Part shown: positions 34,816-42,788 of the stretch, one piece after another
Position numbering within the stretch: position 1 is the stretch's first letter
Layout of the letters: each line of letters begins with the position of its first letter
Source: an uncultured Victivallaceae bacterium
GTDB taxonomy: Bacteria > Verrucomicrobiota > Lentisphaeria > Victivallales > Victivallaceae
Length of the DNA stretch: 49,393 bases
Direction: 5' to 3'
Assembly: GCA_944392655.1 (NCBI GenBank)
Contig: CALXXL010000015.1
Span: 1-49,393, forward strand
Made by a program: the position numbers and the translations under genes
The notes under the pieces: generated by a model
What the model was told of the DNA's origin: nothing
What the model saw: the letters and a program-made list of their open reading frames with translations, nothing else
The model's database searches: none

Positions 34816-35991
34816 GTGATTGAAGAACAGTGTAATAATTGCAGAAATCGTAATACTGCATATTGTATAATTTTTGATGGAAGAAGTTGCCCTGCGTACA
34901 CAGAAGAGATAGACGATACTATATCATCTCATGAAATAGCAGGTGATGCTCCGCCGATTCATTATACCGCAGAAGGTTTAAAGGCAACAACAAAAATTCG
35001 GGGAGGGATTAGATGGTTTTTAATTTTAATTGTACTTATTGGCTTGGGAGGATTATATAGTGCCATCCGCCCAATTGCGACATTAAATATTTCAGAATAC
35101 GGAAACAGCTGGGCGTTTGCATTGGTAGGCATTGTTGGTGGTATAATGACATTTGGCATAGCAATATATACCGCTATCGCCTTTTTTAGAAGAAGCTCCA
35201 ATGCTGTATTTATTGCCACACTTTGCATCCTCTATGTACTTCTTTATGGACTTATGGATGAGGTGATAGCTCTAATATTCAGTGATTTAATTCCAATAGT
35301 AATAGTATCTGGAACAGCAGGTATAATAGGATTTAGCATCGTAGCAATATTTCTTTTCCGTTATCTTGCTCTTTCCAAACAAGTCAGAGAGCTTATTCCC
35401 CAAACATATAGAAAAGTAAGCGGTAAAGATTATATTCTTTCAGCGTTAGCTATTTTAATACTATTACTTTATTCTGCTTTTTCATTCATAACTCATAATC
35501 AAGGTGCCGAGGAGGCAAAAGCATCTGCTTTTTCCAGCTTTGGCATAGAAACAAAGAAGCTGGTAAGTAATGAGCTCGGCATAAAAATGACTGTGCCGGC
35601 AAACTGGCAATACGAAGAATTGCCTTCAGACGATGGTTCTCTGGAGATACAACTGCTTTGTGATTATGGCGCTATGGGGATAGCAGTTTCGCCACAGCTA
35701 GAGGGAAAGCTTGCTTTTATGTGTAGCGACAGTGATTGGCGTTCTATGATCGCCCAAAAATTTGGTGCAAATACGGAAATATATGAAATAAAGAGAACGG
35801 AAAGAAACGGGTGGCCGTGCCTATGTGTAGATTTTGAATTTTATATAGAAGATATCCCGATGAGAGGCAATATCTATCTTATTGATATGGACGCCAAAGT
35901 GCTGATGATAGAGTCGTATGCACACAGAGAAGTGTTCAGCGAACTGAACTCTCAGGTTGAGGCGGTATTGGCAACTTTAAAATCCATTTGA
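34816..35991 (+). CDS. Zinc-ribbon membrane protein with kinase-like periplasmic domain
   Basis: The GTG start (AAAGGAGAG 6 nt before it) gives 391 residues. The N-terminus has Cys-rich CNNCRNRNTAYCIIFDGRSCP (6-26), likely a zinc ribbon. Membrane helices follow at about 60-80, 95-120, 128-150, 155-182 and 208-228. The C-terminal domain (about 240-391) opens with SNELGIKMTVPANWQY and ends EAVLATLKSI; it is homologous to the periplasmic domain of the kinase at 31684, including the EIYEIKR segment. The nucleotide match is strongest at the 3' end. Probably born by joining a duplicated kinase tail to an unrelated membrane protein. Function unknown; same-system partner is an inference. Confidence 0.8.
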   Translation: MIEEQCNNCRNRNTAYCIIFDGRSCPAYTEEIDDTISSHEIAGDAPPIHYTAEGLKATTKIRGGIRWFLILIVLIGLGGLYSAIRPIATLNISEYGNSWAFALVGIVGGIMTFGIAIYTAIAFFRRSSNAVFIATLCILYVLLYGLMDEVIALIFSDLIPIVIVSGTAGIIGFSIVAIFLFRYLALSKQVRELIPQTYRKVSGKDYILSALAILILLLYSAFSFITHNQGAEEAKASAFSSFGIETKKLVSNELGIKMTVPANWQYEELPSDDGSLEIQLLCDYGAMGIAVSPQLEGKLAFMCSDSDWRSMIAQKFGANTEIYEIKRTERNGWPCLCVDFEFYIEDIPMRGNIYLIDMDAKVLMIESYAHREVFSELNSQVEAVLATLKSI

Positions 35992-36027
35992 CCACCGTGT
36001 AAGAAATGCCATGCTTTACTGTAGTTG
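35957..36027. repeat. Direct repeat A2
   Basis: Second copy of 33201-33270, covering the 3' end of the zinc-ribbon membrane gene and the DNA after it. Confidence 0.85.
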
Positions 36028-36040
36028 GCAGTATATAAAC

Positions 36041-36071
36041 ACAGTAAAAAAAGAGTTGGATATGTTCCGGC
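36041..36071 (+). pseudogene. Scar of a second zinc-finger (anti-sigma) gene start
   Basis: Matches codons 4-14 of the zinc-finger gene at 33911 (repeat B1), with one extra base, then runs directly into the end of nrdG. The rest of the gene and the sigma factor are missing from this copy. Confidence 0.8.
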
Positions 36072-36077
36072 GTTGAT

Positions 36078-36614
36078 TTAATTTGAAAAAACGGCTTCGT
36101 CACATAGGGCTATACGACCGCTTTTTCTTGTGGATGGCATCTCGATTAAACGCTGGTTGGAGGAGCCGCGGAATTTTAAAGATACGTCTTTCAGGCTTTC
36201 GACAAAAGGTCCGTCAACCAGTACTGCAAGCGCATCGAGAATTTCATCCGTTACTTCACAATATGCCCGCCCGCCGGGAATCAAATCCCGGTCGTAGATA
36301 AAGCCGCTATAGGCCCAGATAGTTTTATCCGGAAAATCATCCCGCACTTTTCTTATCAACGGCAATAAGCCACGTTGATTGGGGATTTCAAACGGTTCTC
36401 CTCCAAGCAGGGTAAGACCGTTGCAGTAGGGAAGGGCGATCCGCTTTAATATCTGCGCCATAACAGCGTCATCGAATGATTTGCCGGCATTGAAGTCCCA
36501 CGTCTCCGGGTTGAAGCACCCGGGACAGTGATGGGTGCACCCGGCGACAAAAATAGATACCCGTACCCCAATGCCGTTGGCAATATCAGAATTTTTTATA
36601 TTACAATAGTTCAT
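36078..36614 (-). CDS. nrdG: Anaerobic ribonucleotide reductase activating enzyme
   Basis: The 178-residue radical SAM enzyme creates the glycyl radical on NrdD. The cluster motif is C26-THH-C30-PG-C33 in FVAGCTHHCPGCFNPETWDF, followed by LLGGEPF and IWAYSGF. The length is normal (E. coli NrdG has 154). Its ATG overlaps the nrdD stop (ATGA), so the two are translationally coupled. Its 3' end abuts duplication debris, and a decayed copy of its tail is at 34619-34751. Confidence 0.95.
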   Translation of the reverse strand: MNYCNIKNSDIANGIGVRVSIFVAGCTHHCPGCFNPETWDFNAGKSFDDAVMAQILKRIALPYCNGLTLLGGEPFEIPNQRGLLPLIRKVRDDFPDKTIWAYSGFIYDRDLIPGGRAYCEVTDEILDALAVLVDGPFVESLKDVSLKFRGSSNQRLIEMPSTRKSGRIALCDEAVFSN

Positions 36615-38773
36615 AGATGCAATACCCGGTCACGGATCTCCTGGGTTCTTCCCTGATTCCAGAATTGTGAACCTATATAGCCGCAGGTACGGCGTGCAAC
36701 ATTCATCTTGGTCTGGTCGGTATTACCGCATTTCGGACAGCGCCAGATGAGCTTTCCGGAATCGTCTTTTACAATCTCTATTTCACCATCAAAACCGCAT
36801 TCGTGGCAATAGTCGCTCTTGGTATTCAGCTCGGCATACATAATGTTTTCGTAGATGAATTTGATAATCTGCAGGACGGCTTCAATGTTGTTCTGCATGT
36901 TGGGTACTTCTACGTAACTTATTGCTCCTCCAGTCGAAAGCGACTGGAATTGCGCCTCAAATGCCAACTTGTCAAAGGCATCGATCTCTTCAGATACATG
37001 CACATGATAGCTGTTGGTGATATAGTTTTTATCAGTTACTCCGGGAATGATGCCGAAACGCTTCTGCAGACATTTTGCGAAACGGTAGGTCGTCGATTCT
37101 AGCGGAGTACCGTAAATGCCGAATCCGATAGTAGTCTCTGCCTTCCATTTGTCGCATGCGTCATTCATGTGCTGCATAATCTTTATCGCAAATGGCGTGG
37201 CTTCCGGATCGGTGTGACTTTTCCCAGTCATATAGCGCACACATTCACATAATCCGGCATAGCCCAAAGAGATGGTGGAATAGCCATTATAGAGCAGATG
37301 GTCAATCGGTTCGCCTTTTTTGAGTCTGGCAATCGCTCCGTTCTGCCACAGAATCGGCGCCGCATCAGACAACGTGCCCTTCAGCCGGTTATGACGGCAC
37401 ATCAAGGCCTTGTAACACAATTCCAGACGTTCATCAAAGATTTTCCAGAATCTGGTCATGTCCTTATCGCTGGATAATGCAATGTCAACCAGATTCAATG
37501 TGACTACGCCCTGATTAAATCTGCCATAAAATTTATAGTTGCCATTGGCATCTTTCCAGGGAGAGAGCGCAGAACGGCACCCCATAACCGGGAAGCAGTT
37601 ACCCTCTTTCAGCTCCTTCATCTTTTTTTCCGAAATATAATCGGGCACCAGACGTCTGGCAGTACATTTGGCCGCCAGACGGGTCAAATACCAGAATTTG
37701 CCGTTTTCGTCAATATTATCCGGTTCCAGTACATAGATAAGTTTGGGGAAGGCCGGCGTAATATATATGCCGAGTTCATTCTTTACGCCCTCGTAACGCT
37801 GGGAAAGCATCTCTTCAATAATAATTGCAAGGTCATTTTTTTCCTGTTCTGATTTTGCCTCGTTGAGATACATAAATACAGTTACAAAAGGTGCCTGCCC
37901 ATTGGTGGTCATCAAGGTCACCACCTGATACTGAATCGTCTGTACGCCGCGGGAGATCTCCTTGCGCAACCGTTTTTCAACCAGAGTGTTGAAGACTTCA
38001 GGCTCGACTTTTGCACCTATTGTTGCAAGTTCATTCTGCATTTCGCGGCGTATTGCCTCGCGCGATACCTGGACGAATGGCGCCAGATGTGCCAGGCTGA
38101 TGCTTTGCCCACCATATTGATTGGAAGCTACCTGCGCGATGATTTGAGTGGCTATATTGCAGGCAGTGGAAAAGCTGTGCGGTTTTTCAATCAATGTTCC
38201 GGAGATTACAGTGCCGTTTTGCAACATGTCCTCCAGATTTACCAGATCACAATTGTGCATATGCTGGGCAAAATAATCCATATCATGAAAATGAATAAAC
38301 CCCTGATCGTGAGCCTCAACAATTTCCCTTGGCAGCAGAATTCGTTTAGAAACGTCTTTTGAGACTTCTCCAGCCATATAGTCACGCTGTACGCTGTTGA
38401 TGGTCGGATTCTTATTCGAGTTTTCCTGTTTTACCTCTTCATTATTGGATTCTATTAAAGACAGAATCTGATTGTCCGTTGTATTAGCCTGACGTATCAG
38501 GGTTCGTGTATAACGGTAGGTGATATACTTTTTGGCGACCTCAAAAGCACCAGATTTCATAATCTGGGTCTCAACCAGATCCTGAATCTCTTCCACTGAA
38601 AGAGCCCGATCCAGTGCTGCGCATGTACTTTGAATAAAATCGGCAATGGCATTAATCTGCTCCAGAGTCAACGCCTGTTTATACTCAACAGTCTGATTGG
38701 CTTTGGAGATTGCCGCGACAATTTTATTTTTATTGAACTCCTGTTCTTCCCCGTTGCGTTTTATTATATGCAT
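36611..38773 (-). CDS. nrdD: Anaerobic (class III) ribonucleoside-triphosphate reductase
   Basis: The 720-residue enzyme makes dNTPs without oxygen. The ATP-cone is at 1-90 (MHIIKRNGEEQEFNKNKIVAAISKA). The catalytic barrel includes HNCDLVNLEDML and NPVMGCRS-like CFPVMGCRSALSP. The C-terminal zinc ribbon has CHECG and CPKCG, and the glycyl radical is Gly698 in RRTCGYIGSQFW. All functional parts are present. Two NrdR boxes precede it, so NrdR control is expected. Implies anaerobic or facultative growth. Confidence 0.97.
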   Translation of the reverse strand: MHIIKRNGEEQEFNKNKIVAAISKANQTVEYKQALTLEQINAIADFIQSTCAALDRALSVEEIQDLVETQIMKSGAFEVAKKYITYRYTRTLIRQANTTDNQILSLIESNNEEVKQENSNKNPTINSVQRDYMAGEVSKDVSKRILLPREIVEAHDQGFIHFHDMDYFAQHMHNCDLVNLEDMLQNGTVISGTLIEKPHSFSTACNIATQIIAQVASNQYGGQSISLAHLAPFVQVSREAIRREMQNELATIGAKVEPEVFNTLVEKRLRKEISRGVQTIQYQVVTLMTTNGQAPFVTVFMYLNEAKSEQEKNDLAIIIEEMLSQRYEGVKNELGIYITPAFPKLIYVLEPDNIDENGKFWYLTRLAAKCTARRLVPDYISEKKMKELKEGNCFPVMGCRSALSPWKDANGNYKFYGRFNQGVVTLNLVDIALSSDKDMTRFWKIFDERLELCYKALMCRHNRLKGTLSDAAPILWQNGAIARLKKGEPIDHLLYNGYSTISLGYAGLCECVRYMTGKSHTDPEATPFAIKIMQHMNDACDKWKAETTIGFGIYGTPLESTTYRFAKCLQKRFGIIPGVTDKNYITNSYHVHVSEEIDAFDKLAFEAQFQSLSTGGAISYVEVPNMQNNIEAVLQIIKFIYENIMYAELNTKSDYCHECGFDGEIEIVKDDSGKLIWRCPKCGNTDQTKMNVARRTCGYIGSQFWNQGRTQEIRDRVLHL

Positions 38774-38819
38774 AATGTCTTGCCTTTATGAATTATAAAA
38801 TATCAATCTTTATCATAAT

Positions 38820-38835
38820 GCACATAATATAGTAT
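38820..38835. promoter_or_regulatory. nrdR box: NrdR box 2 (start-proximal)
   Basis: GCACATAATATAGTAT agrees with acaCwAtATaTwGtgt at 12 of 16 positions. It is placed 31 bp from box 1, three helical turns, which is the usual spacing of paired NrdR sites. Confidence 0.6.
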
Positions 38836-38850
38836 GATATTTGTAAAATT

Positions 38851-38866
38851 CCACAATATATTGTGT
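38851..38866. promoter_or_regulatory. nrdR box: NrdR box 1 (start-distal)
   Basis: CCACAATATATTGTGT matches the NrdR consensus acaCwAtATaTwGtgt at 15 of 16 positions, with a perfect palindromic core CACAATATATTGTG. It lies about 80 nt before the nrdD start. Confidence 0.75.
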
Positions 38867-39260
38867 TGCTTTTCTGGGTATGAATGGATTTAGTTCTAGT
38901 AATAAAGGAGTTAAGGATAAAAAAATTTTTTTAAATTTATTTATGTAAAAATTGTGATATTGAGCGGTTTGTTGTGTATTCCTTTAACAGAAAGATAATT
39001 AATGCAAATTACCTTATTTTTCATGATAATGCTGTATATTTGAAAGCCCGTAAATCAATATTAAGGTTACGATAGGAGAAGAATAAGTTATTTATCTTGC
39101 CACTCGCATAATTAAAGATCTTTAGTTTTGCAGTATAAATTTGCCTGAGAGCACAGTAATAAAATAAATATAGCTTTCCCGGTGCTTTCCGATCATTTGA
39201 AAATGTATCATATAATAAAAGTTTTCTATTTTAGCTTGCACTGGAAACATTTGCAGATAA
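38867..39260. other. AT-rich intergenic DNA, no gene recognised
   Basis: Between the NrdR boxes and the duplicated upstream region of the LolA-like gene. No ORF with a ribosome site, no RNA gene and no clear terminator seen. Confidence 0.45.
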
Positions 39261-39425
39261 ATATATAACCTTTTATTGATGAAATTATTGCTAGACGCTT
39301 GTAAAAGCGAATCCTTGTATTATTTTTCAGATAGGAGGATTGGTTCGTAAGTATTTTGTAAAACAGGTATATCATTTATGAATAGCAGTTATTGTGTTAT
39401 TTTTCGTCAAGAAACGGGGGGGTAA
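39261..39425. repeat. Duplicated upstream region, copy 1
   Basis: Closely resembles 42637-42788 (for example TTTTATTGAT, CTTGTAAAAG/CTTGCAAAAG, TTGTATTATT, TTCAGATAG). The duplication of the downstream gene therefore included its promoter region. Confidence 0.7.
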
Positions 39426-40325
39426 ATGGTTAAAAAGATAGTTTGCTTAATCGGTATTATTACGGTATGTCTGGCCAATGCCATGTCGCAGGAAGATATC
39501 GCAGAAAAAGTTGATTCAGCCTGGCATACATTTACACGACGTTACTATAAGGCTGTGAATGTAACAGGAAATAAAGAACCTAAAGAAAAAATGGTTATGA
39601 CGATTTATCATAACCCCAATATGATTAGAGTTCCAGGTAAATTCAGATACAGGGCTGAAGCATATTATGATGATGAGCGTATTTTAGTAACCTTGTTTAG
39701 TGCTCAAAATGCATTTTTATATCAAAACGGTTCAGATATTGCATACGATGTATCTGAGGAGCGAGATAGGCTGTTCCCATTTGTAAAAAGAATTAGTAAC
39801 TTTTATATTTTATTGACTTCCTATCGCAAAAATTCTATCACAAATTATGAAATAGAAGATACTTTCAGGGGGGAACGACCTTGCTATAAGATCAAAATGA
39901 CTTTTAAGCCTACTGAAGAAACGCTTAAGACATGGGCGGAACTTTCACCGGAAGAACAAACAAAACGCTTTAATAATTCTTGGGGAAGTGTTTTGTTTAT
40001 TGTCGATAAAGAAACTATGTTTCCATATGTATTGAGCAGCTTTTATAACTCCGGGAAACAAGATCTATTCATTGATTTTGGCGAAGTGGAAGTAGTACCT
40101 CAGGATGAAAAACTTTTTGAACTTCCTGAAGGAATGAAAATAGAAAAAGTGCCGCTGAAAGAAGGGCTGCGCAAGATAGCGGCGGCACATTACAATAGAA
40201 TACAATCTGAGACTACAGCTGCTCCTGCAATGAAATCGATATTGATATATTCAATATTGAGCATTGCAGGGGTATTGATTATTATTGTTGCAGTTCGTAT
40301 TTTTATAAGAAAATGCCGAAAATAA
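39426..40325 (+). CDS. LolA-like protein with signal peptide and C-terminal anchor (paralogue 1)
   Basis: The 299-residue protein has a signal peptide (about 1-20, ending NAMSQ), a beta-rich domain (25-240) and a C-terminal helix (about 270-292, SILIYSILSIAGVLIIIVAVRI) followed by basic residues. Motifs such as KEKMVMTIYHNP, YRAEAYYDDERILV, CYKIKMTFKP and MFPYVLSSFYNSGKQDLFIDFGEVEV...LFELPEGM follow the pattern of LolA/LolB-type lipoprotein carriers, although the permanent membrane anchor is unlike them. It is a close paralogue of 42789-43694. The G-rich ribosome site is good. Confidence 0.6.
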   Translation: MVKKIVCLIGIITVCLANAMSQEDIAEKVDSAWHTFTRRYYKAVNVTGNKEPKEKMVMTIYHNPNMIRVPGKFRYRAEAYYDDERILVTLFSAQNAFLYQNGSDIAYDVSEERDRLFPFVKRISNFYILLTSYRKNSITNYEIEDTFRGERPCYKIKMTFKPTEETLKTWAELSPEEQTKRFNNSWGSVLFIVDKETMFPYVLSSFYNSGKQDLFIDFGEVEVVPQDEKLFELPEGMKIEKVPLKEGLRKIAAAHYNRIQSETTAAPAMKSILIYSILSIAGVLIIIVAVRIFIRKCRK

Positions 40326-40575
40326 TTAAAACAATAACATTGTATTCAATGCAGTGTAATTTAGAATGATACGTTTCTCCTCTACAGAAATTTCAAGCCA
40401 GATAAATTTATAGCCTTGTCTCTAAATTTTAAATAAATCCCTTATCAGAAAATAATAAGCTGGTTATAAAAAATAACCTCTACGAAGAAAAAATTTCTCA
40501 ACTAAATATAACGCACAACCAGAATTATAAATCATAAATCTGGCTAGACAAGCCAGTAAGATTAAAGATAACATT

Positions 40576-41976
40576 ATGGTCTATAGATTTGAAGGACTCT
40601 ATCGCGAGCAGTTATGGTTTAGCACTCCTAATTTGGCGGCGTGCTTTCTGGTTATGGCAATTATGCTTTGCATTGGTCTCTTTCTCGATTTTATTAAACA
40701 AAAAAATAGTTATTCACAAATTATTGCTATTGTTTGGGCGGGTGCCGCAATTGTTTCTCAACTTTTATTGGTTTGCACTTACTCTCGTGGAGGTTATGTC
40801 GCATTTGCAATTGGTCTGTCTGTTCTGATTTTTATGATTCGAAGCAAGTGGTTGTTTTTATTTGGAGGATGTTTTGCCCTGTTCCTGATGTTAGTGGAAA
40901 AGGGTGTGAATAGAGTTGGTACTATTAGCGAATTTGCTGATGGTTCTATTCGTAACCGGCTTTTGTTGTGGAAAGGCGCAATGGCAATGATTTCAGACAA
41001 TTGTCATACGGGAATCAATTCATTTGCAAAGTTGGGAGGCGAATATGCCGCATGGTTTCAGCCCCTGTGGCTGGATGAACAATATAAGCTGATGCTTAAT
41101 GATTTTTTTACCATAGCATGTGCCTGGGGAATCTGGTTATCCGGTGGAATACTGTTTATTATAGTATTTATTATTTATTGGGGATGGCAGACACAACGTA
41201 GATCAAAATCTCCTTTATTGGCTGGAATTATCTGCGGAGTAATAGTTTTCCTGGTATGCGGGATATTCAATAATGTTGCATTTGATTATGTTTATCTTTT
41301 CTCGGTATTTCTGCTGATATTGATAACAGCTTTGGTTTGGAGTACAGTTTTTGCTATAAAAAACAGATGCTGGAATTGGAGGTTTTTATGGATTCCAGCT
41401 GTTTTTGTCGGAGTTTTTTGTACTGTATTTATATTTATGTGCCGTATTATCCGGTCAACTTTTCCATATCATTGTAAAAACATTCAAATAGAAGAATGTC
41501 ATGTTACAATTGTTACTCCGGAACATAAGACTGGTACAATTATTTTAGTTGTGGATGAAGAAGATAATATTGTAAAGTTCATCAGAGAAAAAGTTCGTCC
41601 ACAGGTCGATTCAGGTTATAAAGTCTATTTTGCAACCGTCGATAACGGGCTTAACGGATTGAATAATACTAAAAAACTTTTGAACTTTGCGTTTGAAGAC
41701 TCAAATGATATCTCTCACACTCTATTGATGGATGGTATGGCGGGCAAACAGCTTTTTATTGCCGCCGCAGAGACTTTGTCCGGGAAGGATATAGAAATTT
41801 TAATTTATAATTTTCCGGAAACATGGCCGATGGATGCGCTTTCTCCGGTAAATTTTGTTCATAAAATAAAAGGTAATATAACTTTTATAGAAGGTAAACA
41901 ACATCCGATGAAGCTGTTACAAGATGAGATGACGATAAACTCAATAGAGTTTTCTGTTATAAATGAATATAAATAA
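40576..41976 (+). CDS. Short O-antigen-ligase-like membrane protein with extra C-terminal domain
   Basis: The 466-residue protein has 8 or so membrane helices in 1-295. The first part, REQLWFSTPNLAACFLVM, corresponds to the mid-protein G-x-NPN-x-A region of Wzy/WaaL ligases, and CTYSRGGYVAF is their typical TYSR(G)G motif. The N-terminal third of the family is missing: a stop lies 48 nt upstream and no helices are coded before it. After the last helix comes a soluble domain (310-466) with IILVVDEEDNIV and LLMDGMAGKQLFIAAAETL, which looks like an alpha/beta hydrolase that has lost its nucleophile Ser. No clear ribosome site. It may be truncated or a novel short type. Confidence 0.55.
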   Translation: MVYRFEGLYREQLWFSTPNLAACFLVMAIMLCIGLFLDFIKQKNSYSQIIAIVWAGAAIVSQLLLVCTYSRGGYVAFAIGLSVLIFMIRSKWLFLFGGCFALFLMLVEKGVNRVGTISEFADGSIRNRLLLWKGAMAMISDNCHTGINSFAKLGGEYAAWFQPLWLDEQYKLMLNDFFTIACAWGIWLSGGILFIIVFIIYWGWQTQRRSKSPLLAGIICGVIVFLVCGIFNNVAFDYVYLFSVFLLILITALVWSTVFAIKNRCWNWRFLWIPAVFVGVFCTVFIFMCRIIRSTFPYHCKNIQIEECHVTIVTPEHKTGTIILVVDEEDNIVKFIREKVRPQVDSGYKVYFATVDNGLNGLNNTKKLLNFAFEDSNDISHTLLMDGMAGKQLFIAAAETLSGKDIEILIYNFPETWPMDALSPVNFVHKIKGNITFIEGKQHPMKLLQDEMTINSIEFSVINEYK

Positions 41977-42158
41977 AAATCATGCTGGTTTTTTACTGGA
42001 TGATAGGAAATGTGAATAAAAAAGGCGCTTGTCAGGCCGGCATAAATATTCTGATAGCATATAAATAACGTTAAGAATTTAAGAACCTGACTCCTGGGAC
42101 GGACGGATTCAGGATGTTTTACGGAAAGTAATGAAATAAACAAACGGAGGTAACGGTA

Positions 42159-42574
42159 ATGAACATGTATACTGGAAATAAGTTGCAGTCTAACGTGGCA
42201 AAATTAGGGAAAAAATATTATGCACAATATTATCGGTCTTTTTATGTATCATAATGTCTGCCTGCAGAAGTCATGATCTTACAAAAGATCAAATTCAAGA
42301 GTTTAAAGTTGAACTATGTGCAGAAGATAGCAATGAATATATTATTGTTTCAGGAATCCCGTCTAACAGTGCATTAATTATAAAAAGAGTTGAAATTACA
42401 GATATGGGATCATCTGTTAATATTACGGCGGAACAGCAGTTGTGTGGTCCTGTAAGCGGCGCTGGAATAGGATTGCCTTTTTATCTTAAGATACAAATAA
42501 ACAAAGATATAAACACAGTTACATTGGGAGAAAAAGAGGAGGTCATCTGGGAAAGAAAGCAGGAAATTCAATAG
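42159..42574 (+). pseudogene. Lipoprotein gene with apparent frameshift at an A6 run
   Basis: A strong ribosome site (GGAGG, 8 nt spacing) serves the ATG at 42159, but that frame stops at 42249-42251 after 30 codons. Adding one A to the run at 42210-42215 would join the start to a frame coding ILCTILSVFLCIIMSAC, a lipoprotein signal with lipobox, followed by the open region to 42574 (SHDLTKDQIQEFKVELC...). Downstream domain: about 105 residues, beta-rich, ending VIWERKQEIQ. Options are a pseudogene, phase variation or transcriptional slippage, or a sequencing error. No family is recognised. Confidence 0.55.
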
Positions 42575-42636
42575 AGTTATCCCGTTATGACAGGTATTTT
42601 TTCGCGCTTGTCTGCGGAGAAAACAGCTACTGTCGA

Positions 42637-42788
42637 ATATATAATCTTTTATTGATAAAAGTGCTGCTGACTGCTTGCAAAAGAGAAGCTTTGTATTATT
42701 CTTCAGATAGCGGGATCAGCTGGGAGCGCTTTATAAAACAGTTATATCATTTATTGTATTATTCCCCTTCAGGAAAAGGAGGTTGTAG
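42637..42788. repeat. Duplicated upstream region, copy 2
   Basis: Pairs with 39261-39425; see that entry. It ends in the ribosome site AAAAGGAGG of paralogue 2. Confidence 0.7.

Noticed and set aside
34638-34901. 87-codon minus-strand frame
   Set aside because: Its C-terminal half overlaps the decayed nrdG fragment and its N-terminal half is antisense to the zinc-ribbon membrane gene, so it is not a gene of its own.
40540-40556. Hairpin CTGGCT/AGCCAG before the ligase-like gene
   Set aside because: Only 6 bp with no T run; could not be supported as a terminator or regulator.
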